Positions 54,683 to 63,847 of a stretch of DNA of 64,000 nt are shown piece after piece; position 1 is the stretch's first letter, and every line of letters begins with the position of its first letter. This DNA is from Vibrio maritimus (GTDB lineage Bacteria > Pseudomonadota > Gammaproteobacteria > Enterobacterales > Vibrionaceae). The DNA lies in contig BBMT01000002.1 in assembly GCA_000755425.1 (NCBI GenBank), forward strand, positions 186,001 to 250,000. Reading direction: 5' to 3'. Under the pieces are notes generated by a model. That model saw only the letters and a list, made by a program, of their open reading frames with translations, had not been told where the DNA came from and did no database searches. The position numbers and the translations under genes are program-made.

Positions 54683-56488
54683 ATGGCTAATTTAGATTTC
54701 CATATCGTAACTAAGATTCGTGAGCGAATCGCACAAGGTGGCGACAAGATCGCCTTACGACATAAAATCAACAATGTGTGGCAAGGGATTAGCTGGAAAG
54801 AGTTTGGCGTTAGCGTAGATGCGCTGTCACTCGCGCTACTCGGAAAAGGAATCCAACCTCAAGATAAAATCGGTATCATTTCCAATAACATGCCGAAATG
54901 GACCATTGCTGATTTGGCTGCGCTTCAAGTTCGCGCAGTGACGGTACCCATTTACCCTACAAATACACCAGCCCAAACCAGCTACATCGTACAAAACGCC
55001 GACGTCCGCATTCTTTTTGTCGGTGAACAAGAGCAATATGATGCAGCCGTTTCCATTTATGACGAATGTGAGCTGCTAGAGCTGATCGTCGCGATGAGCG
55101 AAGAGATTATTCTGGCTGACAATGATTTCTCTATGACTTGGCAGCAGTTTACTGCCGACGTAAGCAGTGACGTGCAACCAGAGTTAGACGCGCGAATTGA
55201 GCAAGCTAACTACGACGATTTACTGACACTTATTTATACATCGGGTACCACAGGCCAGCCGAAAGGCGTAATGCTAGATTACGCTAACATCGCGGCTCAG
55301 TTGAAGGGACACGATGAAAGACTAAGCCTAAGTGATAGTGATGTCTCACTATGTTTCCTGCCGCTTTCGCATGTTTTTGAGCGAGCATGGACTTTCTATG
55401 TATTGTACCGAGGCGGCACGAACTGCTACCTACAAGACACGATGCAAGTGCGTGATGCCCTTGGCGAAATCCGTCCGACGGTAATGAGTGCGGTCCCTCG
55501 TTTCTACGAGAAGATTTTCTCAGCAATCCATGAACGTGTATCGAAAGCACCTGTCCATCGCAAGATTCTATTTACCTGGGCAGTGAACATGGGCGCAAAA
55601 ATGGCGCAGTGCCGCCAAGACAATGTGGAACCTTCGTTCTTACTCAAGAAGAGTTACGCGCTTGCGGACAAGATCGTATTAGGCAAACTTCGTGAGCTAC
55701 TAGGCGGTCGCATTAACTTCATGCCATGTGGCGGTGCGAAACTGGATGAAACCATTGGCCGCTTTTTCCAAGCGATTGGCATTAATGTCAAGCTTGGCTA
55801 TGGCATGACGGAAACCACAGCGACCGTTTCTTGCTGGGATGATACCTGCTACAACCCAGGCTCCATCGGTATGCCGATGCCCGGTGCGGAAGTGAAGATT
55901 GGTGATAACAACGAGATCTTAGTGCGCGGCCCTATGGTGATGCGTGGTTACTATAAGTTGCCAGAAGAAACCGCTAAGACTTTTGATGCTGATGGCTTCT
56001 TGAAGACTGGGGACGCTGGTGAATTTGACGCTGCCGGGAATCTGTTCATTACCGACCGCATTAAAGAGCTAATGAAAACCTCAAATGGTAAGTATATTGC
56101 TCCTCAAGCAATTGAAGGTGCGATTGGCAAAGATCACTACATCGAGCAAATTGCAGTCATTGCCGACACTCGTAAGTTTGTATCTGCATTGATTGTGCCT
56201 TGCTTCGATACGCTAGAAGAGTATGCCAAAGAGCTAAACATTGCTTACCAAGATCGCTTAGAGCTTATCAAGCACCACCAAGTAGTGGAGATGTTTGAAA
56301 AGCGCATCACGGAACTGCAAAAAGAGTTGGCTAAGTTTGAACAGGTGAAGAAGTTTAAACTGCTCCCTAACGGTTTCTCTATGGATAAAGGGGAGTTAAC
56401 ACCGACGCAGAAACTGCGCCGCAAGGTGATTAACGACCGTTATCAAGATGAAATCGAAGAGATGTATCGCGATACGCCTAACAAGTAA
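54683..56488 (+). CDS. AMP-dependent long-chain acyl-CoA synthetase family protein
   Basis: Adenylate-forming enzyme of 601 residues in the COG1022 (FAA1-like) group, which activates fatty acids to acyl-CoA. Motifs are the P-loop-like [16 protein letters not shown] near residue 180, [25 protein letters not shown] near 373, [11 protein letters not shown] and the lysine-bearing C-terminal domain ([12 protein letters not shown]). This is longer than E. coli FadD and of a different subgroup. Fatty acid range is unknown. Strong bidirectional terminator follows. Confidence 0.9.
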   Translation: MANLDFHIVTKIRERIAQGGDKIALRHKINNVWQGISWKEFGVSVDALSLALLGKGIQPQDKIGIISNNMPKWTIADLAALQVRAVTVPIYPTNTPAQTSYIVQNADVRILFVGEQEQYDAAVSIYDECELLELIVAMSEEIILADNDFSMTWQQFTADVSSDVQPELDARIEQANYDDLLTLIYTSGTTGQPKGVMLDYANIAAQLKGHDERLSLSDSDVSLCFLPLSHVFERAWTFYVLYRGGTNCYLQDTMQVRDALGEIRPTVMSAVPRFYEKIFSAIHERVSKAPVHRKILFTWAVNMGAKMAQCRQDNVEPSFLLKKSYALADKIVLGKLRELLGGRINFMPCGGAKLDETIGRFFQAIGINVKLGYGMTETTATVSCWDDTCYNPGSIGMPMPGAEVKIGDNNEILVRGPMVMRGYYKLPEETAKTFDADGFLKTGDAGEFDAAGNLFITDRIKELMKTSNGKYIAPQAIEGAIGKDHYIEQIAVIADTRKFVSALIVPCFDTLEEYAKELNIAYQDRLELIKHHQVVEMFEKRITELQKELAKFEQVKKFKLLPNGFSMDKGELTPTQKLRRKVINDRYQDEIEEMYRDTPNK

Positions 56489-56519
56489 TCGGTCTCTATC
56501 CACCGAAAAGCTCATAAAC

Positions 56520-56551
56520 GAAAAGCCCCAAGCAAATGCTTGGGGCTTTTT
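56520..56551. terminator. Bidirectional terminator between the acyl-CoA synthetase and M23 genes
   Basis: AAAAGCCCCAAGCA and TGCTTGGGGCTTTT form a 14-bp perfect stem. It serves both converging genes. Confidence 0.93.
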
Positions 56552-56563
56552 AGTTTATTGCTG

Positions 56564-57853
56564 TTAGTTGTTGGCGTAAAGCAGTTCACTGTATCGGTCT
56601 AACGTATTGAGGCGGTTTTGTGCATTGGCTAGGAAGGTTTGCTTCGCTTTACCTGTCAGAGACTTAGATTGCGGTAGTTTGACCGTTCTTGGGTTCTTAT
56701 GTACACCATTAACCAAGAATTCATAGTGTAGGTGAGGCCCCGTGACTCGCCCTGTCCCGCCAAGTGTACCGACAGTTTGTCCCTGTTTCACTCTCTGGCC
56801 GGTTTTCACCTTACGTTTCTGTAGGTGCAAGTATTTGGTAATAAAAGTATTACTGTGCTTAATAAACACATAGTTACCATTAAACTGGTTGTAGCTTGAT
56901 TTGATGACGGTACCATCACCAGCAGCCCAAATAGGAGTACCAACAGGCGCGGCATAGTCAGTGCCTCGGTGGGCTCGTACTTTACCTGTCACTGGATGAC
57001 GTCGGTTCGGGTTGAAGTTGGAGGTTACACGACGAAAATCCAAAGGCGCACGTAAAAAGGCCTTTTTCATTGCTCGGCCATTTTCATCGTAATAGTTACC
57101 TGTTTTGTCATCGAAGATAGCGGTAAACGTATCATTTTGGTTTTTAAAGATAGCGGCGATGATCTTGCCACGGCCAATCACTTCGCCTTCGACGACCTTC
57201 TCTTGATACAGCAGCTTAAAGTAATCGCCAGAGCGGATATCTAACGCAAAGTCGATATCCCAACCAAAAATACCCGCCAGCTCCATGATTTGGTTGGCCG
57301 TCAGTCCTGCTCCAATTCCGGCATTCCAGAAGTTTGAGCTTATTTCGGCTTGGGCGTAGTTATATTGGTAGTCGACCTGCTTTTTGTCCCAGCTAGAGGT
57401 AAAACCTTTCTCGGTTTTGGTGACTTTGAAGGTCTCATAGTCATTGATGCGGCGCTTTAACTGCACGAAGTCACTGTTTTCATCAAAACCAAAGGTCAGT
57501 TTGTCACCTGGGCGTAAGCGTGAAAGCTGCTTCTTAATGTCATCGTTGGTATAGATAAGGTCATGAAGTAGGCGAGGGGAAAGGCCAAGACGTTGAAATA
57601 GAATGGCGGCACTCTCTCCTGAGCGAACGGTGTGCTCTTCCCATTTTAGTACCACGGTCGGCGGAGCGGCATTGCCAACAGGGAATGCATCGCTGTCAAT
57701 GGAGAGCGCGTAGTGCTTGCCAATTTCGAGTCTGTCGTTGCTATCGTCGAGCTCTGAAATGTCAGGCAGAAACAGTGCAACGACGATAATGGCACTAAAA
57801 AAGGCGATGAGCGCGCGGTGTAGCCAAGGCAAGCGCTTTAAAACAGAGACCAT
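56564..57853 (-). CDS. Peptidoglycan DD-endopeptidase, M23 family
   Basis: Cell-wall hydrolase that cuts crosslinks so that the sacculus can grow. The 429-residue protein has an N-terminal membrane anchor (about 13-29), an OapA/LysM-like region (about 70-125, WEEHTVRSGESAAILFQRLGLS), and the lysostaphin-type M23 domain with HRGTDYAAPVGTPIWAAG (zinc His and Asp) and the catalytic GPHLHYEF. It resembles MepM and the vibrio Shy enzymes; from its place beside tyrS I suspect ShyC, but I give no symbol. Divergent from tyrS. Confidence 0.9.
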   Translation of the reverse strand: MVSVLKRLPWLHRALIAFFSAIIVVALFLPDISELDDSNDRLEIGKHYALSIDSDAFPVGNAAPPTVVLKWEEHTVRSGESAAILFQRLGLSPRLLHDLIYTNDDIKKQLSRLRPGDKLTFGFDENSDFVQLKRRINDYETFKVTKTEKGFTSSWDKKQVDYQYNYAQAEISSNFWNAGIGAGLTANQIMELAGIFGWDIDFALDIRSGDYFKLLYQEKVVEGEVIGRGKIIAAIFKNQNDTFTAIFDDKTGNYYDENGRAMKKAFLRAPLDFRRVTSNFNPNRRHPVTGKVRAHRGTDYAAPVGTPIWAAGDGTVIKSSYNQFNGNYVFIKHSNTFITKYLHLQKRKVKTGQRVKQGQTVGTLGGTGRVTGPHLHYEFLVNGVHKNPRTVKLPQSKSLTGKAKQTFLANAQNRLNTLDRYSELLYANN

Positions 57854-57982
57854 GAGCGTTTAATTCAACATTATTTTTGTAATTTCCTAAACCAAATAGT
57901 CTAACTGGTTTCAAAAAACATCGCTATTCAAGTAAGATGTCCAACTAAACTATTTTTGCCAAATCTGTGGGAGTGAACAAGA

Positions 57983-59170
57983 ATGGCGAACCTTGAAGCA
58001 GCGTTGGCTGAAATCAAACGCGGTGTCGACGAGCTAATTCCAGAAGAAGAACTGATTGCGAAGCTAAAAGAGAACCGTCCTCTTCGCATTAAACTGGGTG
58101 CCGATCCAACTGCGCCAGATATTCACCTAGGCCATACCGTAATTCTAAACAAACTACGTGCATTCCAAGACCTAGGTCACGACGTGACGTTCCTGATCGG
58201 TGACTTCACCGGTATGGTTGGCGACCCAACGGGTAAGAACACCACTCGTCCACCGCTAACTCGTGAAGACGTACTGCGTAACGCAGAAACGTATAAAGAG
58301 CAGGTATTCAAAATCCTAGACCCTGCAAAAACCAAGATTGCGTTCAACTCTGAATGGCTATCTGAGCTTGGTGCAGAGGGCATGATTCGCCTTGCTGCAA
58401 ACCAAACTGTTGCTCGTATGCTTGAGCGTGACGACTTTAAAAAGCGTTACGGCAACAACCAGCCAATCGCAATCCACGAGTTTATGTATCCACTGCTTCA
58501 AGGTTACGATTCAGTAGCGATGGAAACGGATGTAGAGCTTGGTGGTACTGACCAGAAGTTCAACCTACTAATGGGTCGTGAACTGCAAAAATCACACGGT
58601 CAAAAACCACAAGTTGTGCTCACTATGCCACTACTTGTTGGTCTAGATGGCGTGAAGAAGATGTCTAAATCTGCTCACAACTACATTGGTGTAAGTGAAG
58701 CGCCTTCTGAAATGTTCGGTAAGATCATGTCTATCTCTGACGATTTGATGTGGAGCTACTACGAACTATTGTCTTTCCGCCCACTGGGTGAGATTGCGCA
58801 GTTCAAGGCAGACGTTGAAGGTGGTGCAAACCCTCGTGACGTTAAGATCTTGCTTGCAAAAGAAATTATTGCTCGCTTCCACTCAGAAGCAGACGCTGAC
58901 GCGGCGGAAAAAGAGTTCATCAACCGTTTCCAAAAAGGTGCGATGCCAGAAGAGATGCCTGAGTTCGACTTCGATGCAGGCCTACCAATTGGTAACCTAC
59001 TAAAAGAAGCGGGTCTAGTAAGCTCAACATCTGATGCTATGCGTATGATCCGCCAGGGTGCGGTGAAGATCGACGGCGAGAAGGTTGAAGATACTAAGCT
59101 AGTACCAGCAGCAGGCCAAGCGGTTTACCAAGTGGGTAAACGCAAGTTTGCTCGCGTGACGTTGAAGTAA
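57983..59170 (+). CDS. tyrS: Tyrosyl-tRNA synthetase
   Basis: Class I synthetase that charges tRNA-Tyr. The protein is 395 residues, with the HIGH-type motif HLGHTV near residue 48, [14 protein letters not shown], the KMSKS loop KKMSKSAHN near 230, and a C-terminal S4 domain ([12 protein letters not shown]). Its length and true KMSKS fit the TyrZ-like group, not the 424-residue E. coli TyrS with KFGKT. GGGAGTGAAC lies before the ATG. A terminator follows. Confidence 0.95.
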   Translation: MANLEAALAEIKRGVDELIPEEELIAKLKENRPLRIKLGADPTAPDIHLGHTVILNKLRAFQDLGHDVTFLIGDFTGMVGDPTGKNTTRPPLTREDVLRNAETYKEQVFKILDPAKTKIAFNSEWLSELGAEGMIRLAANQTVARMLERDDFKKRYGNNQPIAIHEFMYPLLQGYDSVAMETDVELGGTDQKFNLLMGRELQKSHGQKPQVVLTMPLLVGLDGVKKMSKSAHNYIGVSEAPSEMFGKIMSISDDLMWSYYELLSFRPLGEIAQFKADVEGGANPRDVKILLAKEIIARFHSEADADAAEKEFINRFQKGAMPEEMPEFDFDAGLPIGNLLKEAGLVSSTSDAMRMIRQGAVKIDGEKVEDTKLVPAAGQAVYQVGKRKFARVTLK

Positions 59171-59193
59171 TATTCAATGGCTTGAAACTGCTG

Positions 59194-59220
59194 TAAAAAC
59201 CTCCTTTGGGAGGTTTTTTT
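59194..59220 (+). terminator. Rho-independent terminator after tyrS
   Basis: AAAAACCTCC and GGAGGTTTTT form a 10-bp stem with a 4-nt loop and extra T. Confidence 0.9.
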
Positions 59221-59249
59221 GTATCGGTTGATTGCCGATTTACAGGCAT

Positions 59250-59279
59250 AAAAAACAGACGCTTGTGCGTCTGTTTTTT
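59250..59279. terminator. Bidirectional terminator after grcA
   Basis: AAAAAACAGACGC and GCGTCTGTTTTTT form a 13-bp stem with a 4-nt loop. It lies about 27 bases past the grcA stop. Confidence 0.9.
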
Positions 59280-59305
59280 AGTATTCGTTTACTTAGCGCC
59301 TCTAA

Positions 59306-59682
59306 TTATAGAGACTCAGTAAAGGTACGAGCGATAACGTCACGTTGCTGTTCTGGAGTTAGCGAGTTGAAACGCACTGCGTAACCAGAAACACGGATAG
59401 TCAGCTGTGGGTAGTTCTCTGGGTTAGCAACTGCATCTTCTAAAGTTTCACGCTTAAGAACGTTCACGTTAGGTGCTGACCGCCTTCGACTTTTGGAGCA
59501 GCTTCGATAGCTACTTCGCGGCTTTCGTACTCACCTAGGTCGCTAACAGCGATAACTTGGTCAGCTTCAAAACCAGCATTTGCTGCAACACAACGAGCTT
59601 CGTTCTTCTCGCCGTCGATCAGCCAGATTGAGTTTAGTAGGTCGTCGTTTGCTGCTTTAGTAATTTGGATACCTTGAATCAT
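59306..59682 (-). CDS. grcA: Autonomous glycyl radical cofactor GrcA (one frameshift)
   Basis: Small protein that replaces the damaged glycyl-radical part of pyruvate formate-lyase. The N-terminus [18 protein letters not shown] matches the family, and the C-terminal glycyl radical segment ends [17 protein letters not shown] with the radical Gly. One base is missing at about 59471, where [18 protein letters not shown] should be read. Repair gives 125 residues. The ATG at 59682 has AGGAG six bases before it. Two FNR-type sites lie upstream, which fits oxygen-limited induction. Confidence 0.95.
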
Positions 59683-59782
59683 CACTATCTCCTAATCCAC
59701 TTTCAGAGTGGTAAACTTATGGTGTTAATTTTCAAATTTTGTTGAGCTGGTCTATATATAACCCGTTGTGGTTATTTTAGTA

Positions 59783-59796
59783 TTGATTTAGATCAA
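59783..59796. promoter_or_regulatory. FNR box, proximal, upstream of grcA
   Basis: TTGAT-TTAG-ATCAA is a perfect match to the FNR consensus. Placing its centre at -40.5 puts the transcription start near 59749 and the -10 box on TTATAT at 59756-59761, a class II arrangement. Confidence 0.85.
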
Positions 59797-59835
59797 ATTA
59801 CAACAAAAAACATTAAAAACATCAGGGTTAATTTT

Positions 59836-59849
59836 TTGACCAAGGTCAA
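59836..59849. promoter_or_regulatory. FNR-like box, distal, upstream of grcA
   Basis: TTGAC-CAAG-GTCAA is a palindrome matching the FNR consensus at eight of ten positions. Its centre is 53 bp from that of the proximal box. Confidence 0.7.
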
Positions 59850-60054
59850 CTAAACCTTTAAAAATGGTGTGTGCAAATGATATTTTAAGTATTCAAATTT
59901 ATTTGAACGCTCATTTTGTTGTAATAAAACTACAAAAAGAGCTGATTTATTGCTTTGGAAACCAAAAATCAACGATTTCCATAGCTAAAACTGAAAGTAT
60001 AAGATCGCTAAATAACAGTTCTAGAATTGTGATCTTGATCGGGTGAAAGCAAAG

Positions 60055-60906
60055 ATGAATAAATTTATTGGTGCGCATGTGTCTGCGGCTGGTGGTGTGG
60101 ATAATGTGCCACAAAGAGCCCATGCGATTGGCGCAAACGCGTTCGCGTTATTTACTAAAAATCAGCGTCAATGGGTGGCAAAGCCGCTTGATGAAAAAGT
60201 CATTCAAAACTTTAAAGCGGAATGTCAAAAATACGGTTTCCGTACGGAACAAATTCTTCCTCATGACTCTTACCTAATCAACTTAGGCGCTCCTGAAGAA
60301 GAGAAATTGGAGAAGTCTAGAGCGGCGTTTATTGATGAAATGGAGCGCTGTCATCAGCTGGGGCTGACGTTACTTAACTTCCATCCAGGCAGCCACCTAA
60401 AGAAGATTTCTGAACAGGAGTGTCTTGATCGCATCGCTGAATCTATCAATTTAGCGCACAAGGCTGTCCCTGAAGTGATTGCGGTGATTGAGAATACGGC
60501 GGGACAAGGGACAAACCTAGGTTGGCGTTTTGAGCACCTGGCGCACATTATCGATAAGGTAGACGACAAATCGCGCGTCGGTGTCTGTCTTGATACGTGC
60601 CATACGTTTACTGCGGGTTATGATCTGCGAACAAAAGAGGCGTGTGAGGCGACGTTTGCGGAGTTTGATCGTGTCGTGGGCATGCACTATTTGAGGGCTA
60701 TGCACTTAAACGATTCAAAGATCCCGTTGGCAGGTAAGGTGGATCGCCATCATTCCCTGGGTAAAGGTGAGATCGGTTGGGCTTGTTTTGAGTATATTGC
60801 TAAAGATGAGCGATTTGATGCTATCCCTCTGATTTTAGAGACAATAGAGCCCGAAATTTGGGCCGATGAAATCCAACAACTGAGACATTTTGCCATAAAT
60901 AGTTAA
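60055..60906 (+). CDS. nfo: Endonuclease IV
   Basis: AP endonuclease for base-excision repair, with a three-zinc active site. The 283-residue protein starts [14 protein letters not shown] and has [47 protein letters not shown] and MHLNDSK, which carry the zinc ligands. The start at 60055 matches E. coli Nfo; a GTG four codons earlier is in frame. It is divergent from grcA and two genes from ung, another base-excision enzyme. Confidence 0.96.
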   Translation: MNKFIGAHVSAAGGVDNVPQRAHAIGANAFALFTKNQRQWVAKPLDEKVIQNFKAECQKYGFRTEQILPHDSYLINLGAPEEEKLEKSRAAFIDEMERCHQLGLTLLNFHPGSHLKKISEQECLDRIAESINLAHKAVPEVIAVIENTAGQGTNLGWRFEHLAHIIDKVDDKSRVGVCLDTCHTFTAGYDLRTKEACEATFAEFDRVVGMHYLRAMHLNDSKIPLAGKVDRHHSLGKGEIGWACFEYIAKDERFDAIPLILETIEPEIWADEIQQLRHFAINS

Positions 60907-61265
60907 TTTCTTACTTTTCGGTTATGCGTTTTTGGCATCTTTCTTTCATACTGAGTTACATGCATGTTGCATAAATCTGTGACTCTAAAAAGGTAGGTGC
61001 CATTATGACTCGTCCAACTGCTCCAAGACCAAACACAGCACGTTCATCACGTTTTCCAAGTCCAAACCGTCATATTCATTGTCATGGACACTACCGAACG
61101 CCACAGATGAAGAATCAGCATCATTGATAAATTAACGAATTAAATAACAGCACTGACGCTTGAATCATGCGTCTAAGGTGCGTGGCGTAAAGCCAAATGA
61201 CAGTAGTGGTGACCCTCCGTTGAGTGATAGACTACGCCCCAGATTTCACCATCTAGGGAACGACA
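60907..61265. other. Region between nfo and ung
   Basis: This 359-base gap contains a 40-codon ORF (61005-61127) and then about 138 bases with short stems: GACGC/GCGTC near 61156-61173 and GGCGTA/TACGCC near 61185-61238. A structured leader for ung is possible, but I recognise no known RNA family. Confidence 0.4.
61005..61127 (+). CDS. Candidate 40-residue Pro/Arg/His-rich small protein
   Basis: ATG-started ORF of 40 codons, not a shadow of any larger gene. AGGTAGGTG lies five bases before the ATG, a fair ribosome site. The peptide is basic and proline-rich at the start (TRPTAPRPNTARSSRFPSPN), then has HIHCHGH, a cluster of four His and one Cys that could bind metal, and ends in two His. It contains no membrane segment. 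It may be a free small protein or a leader peptide for ung. I know no family for it; coding status rests on the ribosome site and odd composition. Confidence 0.4.
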   Translation: MTRPTAPRPNTARSSRFPSPNRHIHCHGHYRTPQMKNQHH

Positions 61266-61937
61266 ATGACAACACTCACCTGGCAAGACGTCATCGGTAA
61301 AGAGAAACAGCAAGCATACCTTCAACAAACCCTAGAGTTTGTCGAGGCGCAGCGCGAAGCGGGTAAAATCATCTACTCCAGCAAGCGATGTGTTTAACGC
61401 ATTTCAATTTACTGAATTTGCCGACGTGAATGTGGTGATTCTTGGTCAAGATCCTTATCACGGTCCCAATCAGGCGCATGGCCTCTGTTTCTCGGTACTT
61501 CCGGGTGTGAAGACGCCGCCGTCGCTCGTCAATATGTACAAGGAACTCGCTCAGGATATTCCCGGGTTCGAGATCCCAGAACATGGCTATCTTAAAAGCT
61601 GGGCTGATCAGGGCGTGTTGCTTCTAAACACGGTGCTCACAGTCGAGCAGGGTCAAGCTCATTCTCACGCTAAGCTGGGTTGGGAGACCTTTACCGATAG
61701 AGTGATTGAAGCGCTAAACCAAAACGGTGAGAACATTATATTCTTGCTTTGGGGGCTCATGCTCAGAAGAAAGGCTCGATGATCGATCGCCAAAAGCACT
61801 ATGTGTTAACTGCACCGCATCCATCGCCTTTGTCTGCGCGTCGCGGCTTCTTTGGTTGTAGCCATTTCTCCAAGACGAACCAGTTGCTAGAGGTACTCGG
61901 CAAGCCCACTATTAATTGGCAGCCACGACTCGATTAG
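61266..61937 (+). CDS. ung: Uracil-DNA glycosylase (two frameshifts)
   Basis: Removes uracil from DNA at the start of base-excision repair. Motifs are the water-activating [37 protein letters not shown] and the minor-groove loop [14 protein letters not shown]. The frame breaks near 61376 (the expected YPPASDVF is short by two bases, probably two C) and again at a G-run at 61751-61755 (one G missing at LWGAHA). Repair gives about 224 residues. The ATG at 61266 follows AGGGAACGACA and gives the normal start LTWQDVIG. Confidence 0.92.
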
Positions 61938-62034
61938 CTTTATCCTCCGAGTTGGCGGTTTTTCGAGCATCATCAAAACACGCTTCCAGATTCTCTTATA
62001 CACTTACAAGGAGTATGGATATGGGAGAAGGATT

Positions 62035-62586
62035 ATGATGATCGAAAGGATTAGGCGTGAGCACGGCTATATGGTGCGATTGCTGGCGATATTGAATCGA
62101 AAAGTGCACTTGCTCGAGCAAGAGCAACCTATCAATTACGGGGTGATCAAAGAGATTGTTGATTACCTTGCCAATCACTCAGAGAAAATCCACCACCCCA
62201 AAGAAGACATTCTTTACCACTACTTTATTGAGAAATATGGCTCACAAGAGCATATCGATAATTTAGAATCTGATCATCAAGCGCTGTCAGAGAAAACACA
62301 TTCTTTCTTAGACATTGTGGAAATGATTTTGCACGATGCGGTGGTGCCGCAAGAGCTGTTCATTGGGCGATTGTCTGAGTTTATTCAAGATCAGAAAAAG
62401 CACCTCGATTTGGAAGAGCATTCCGTGCTGCCATTGATTGAAAAGCGTTTTACGACCTCAGATTGGCAACAGGTTGAGAGTCTGTGGACTGTGGTAGAGG
62501 ATGATCCGGTGTTTGGAGAGACGATTGCCGACCGCTATAAACAGCTTGCCCAGCGGGTTAGACAAAACGAGTTGGAGAGTGTTTAG
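62035..62586 (+). CDS. Hemerythrin-like (HHE) domain protein
   Basis: Helical protein of 183 residues with the iron-binding pattern of the hemerythrin HHE family: REHGYM near residue 9, NHSEKIHHPKED near 48-58, DHQALSEKTH near 83, and KKHLDLEEHSVLP near 124. It may bind a di-iron centre and sense or carry oxygen or NO; this is family inference. GGAGAAGG lies six bases before the ATG at 62035; the next codon is also ATG. A five-codon ORF (62021-62038) overlaps the start. Confidence 0.85.
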   Translation: MMIERIRREHGYMVRLLAILNRKVHLLEQEQPINYGVIKEIVDYLANHSEKIHHPKEDILYHYFIEKYGSQEHIDNLESDHQALSEKTHSFLDIVEMILHDAVVPQELFIGRLSEFIQDQKKHLDLEEHSVLPLIEKRFTTSDWQQVESLWTVVEDDPVFGETIADRYKQLAQRVRQNELESV

Positions 62587-62599
62587 GGGTCTATAAATA

Positions 62600-62624
62600 A
62601 TAATTCCCTCCGTAGAGGGAATTA
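62600..62624. terminator. Hairpin between the hemerythrin and TPR genes
   Basis: ATAATTCCCTC and GAGGGAATTAT form a perfect 11-bp stem with the loop CGT/A region of about three to four bases. No strong T-run, but the A/T arms suit a bidirectional terminator for the convergent genes. Confidence 0.6.
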
Positions 62625-62662
62625 TGAGTTTCATTTCTGCGAGTAAAGCGCGCAGGGGAGAC

Positions 62663-63847
62663 TTAATGTGCTCGACTCATCTGTTGTAGATATTGCAGCC
62701 AATCAGCGCTTTGCGTGGTTGGCTTAACTCGGTGTGCTTGTTCGGCCACCTTCGTCGCTTTTGCGTAGTCTTTCAATCCCACATAAGCACGTACCTCGAG
62801 TAGCAATCGCTCTTGCTCTGGCATGCCTTTCACTTTGCCAAGTGACGCTAATGCTTGTTTGAAATCCCCTTGTTGCAATTCAAGTCGCGAAACTTCTTCA
62901 TAGTACTTCCCATTTAGCCTTGCTGCTGCGAGCCACGCCGTTTGTGCATTTGTCCACTCGCGAGCCATCTGCCAATGTCTAGCTTGTTTGATGATGGTGT
63001 CGATATCGGTCTCTTTCACTTGCAAGTCTGCGTACGACTCTGCCGCTTTTTCGGGAATACCTTGTTGAGAGTAGAGCTGCGCTTTACTCAACTTCAAATT
63101 GTCAGGGACTTGAATACCTGCTCGTTCGGCGGAGACTAGCGTCGCGAGCGCCAACTTGTACTGTTTGGTTTGCATATACAGTGAACTAAGCTGCTGCCAC
63201 CACATAACGTTGTCTGGCTGAAGTGCGAGTAACTTTTGCGTGGTCAGTATCGCACTTTTCAGATGGTTTAGCTGCATCTCAGCACTTAGCTGTAAGCTCA
63301 ATGGTTGCAGTTTTGGCGTGCTATCGAGCTGGTGGTAGTGTTTAATCGCTGCAAGTAATGACTTCCACTCTTGAAGCAGGTAGTGAGCGCGAGCCTTGTT
63401 TAACCAAACTCCGGTGATCTGCTGCTTCGACAGCTTTTCGTACGAGTTTGCTGTCTTGGTCAAGTTGTTAAAGTGACCCAGCGCCTTCTCAGGCATATCT
63501 TCGGAGAGCATAAGCTCTGCAAGCATACGCTCGGTTTGCCAACCCTGCTCATCTTTAAACGCTTTTGTGTCGACGGCGATTTGCAATTGCGTGATGGCTT
63601 TCTTTGGCTGCTCGGCTTGCCAGTAGTAGATGCCGAGCATGCGAGCTACATACGCCTTGTCAAAGCTCGCGTTAGGCTTTAACCCTTCTAGTAGCGTGAT
63701 GGCTTCGTTAAGTTTCTCTTCCTGCTCTAGCTCGTAGGCTTTGGATACCTGAGCTGCGGTGCGCATTCCAAGCTCCTGGCTTGCGAATGCACTTCCGGTT
63801 AACACGCTAAGAGATAGGGCAAAGAGCGTTAATACACGTTTACTCAT
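62663..63847 (-). CDS. TPR protein of the TonB cluster
   Basis: Exported helical-repeat protein of 394 residues. A signal peptide (cut about AFA-SQE near residue 23) is followed by tetratricopeptide-like repeats across the whole length, for example AYVARMLGIYYWQAEQPKKAI and MWWQQLSSLYMQTKQYKLAL. Vibrio TonB2-type clusters commonly end with such a TPR protein. Its ATG overlaps the tonB stop (ATGA), so they are translated together. Its precise role in TonB-dependent uptake is not settled by sequence. Confidence 0.85.
   Translation of the reverse strand: MSKRVLTLFALSLSVLTGSAFASQELGMRTAAQVSKAYELEQEEKLNEAITLLEGLKPNASFDKAYVARMLGIYYWQAEQPKKAITQLQIAVDTKAFKDEQGWQTERMLAELMLSEDMPEKALGHFNNLTKTANSYEKLSKQQITGVWLNKARAHYLLQEWKSLLAAIKHYHQLDSTPKLQPLSLQLSAEMQLNHLKSAILTTQKLLALQPDNVMWWQQLSSLYMQTKQYKLALATLVSAERAGIQVPDNLKLSKAQLYSQQGIPEKAAESYADLQVKETDIDTIIKQARHWQMAREWTNAQTAWLAAARLNGKYYEEVSRLELQQGDFKQALASLGKVKGMPEQERLLLEVRAYVGLKDYAKATKVAEQAHRVKPTTQSADWLQYLQQMSRAH

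Larger units (their letters stand above)
59683..60054. other. Divergent promoter region of grcA and nfo
   Basis: These 372 bases carry two FNR-type palindromes and an AT-rich -10 region (minus-strand TTATAT at 59756-59761) for grcA. The nfo side, 59860-60054, is AT-rich with no clear gene. Confidence 0.6.

Noticed and set aside
62021..62038. Five-codon ORF overlapping the hemerythrin gene start
   Set aside because: Too short to judge; it may arise by chance because the ribosome site region contains an ATG.
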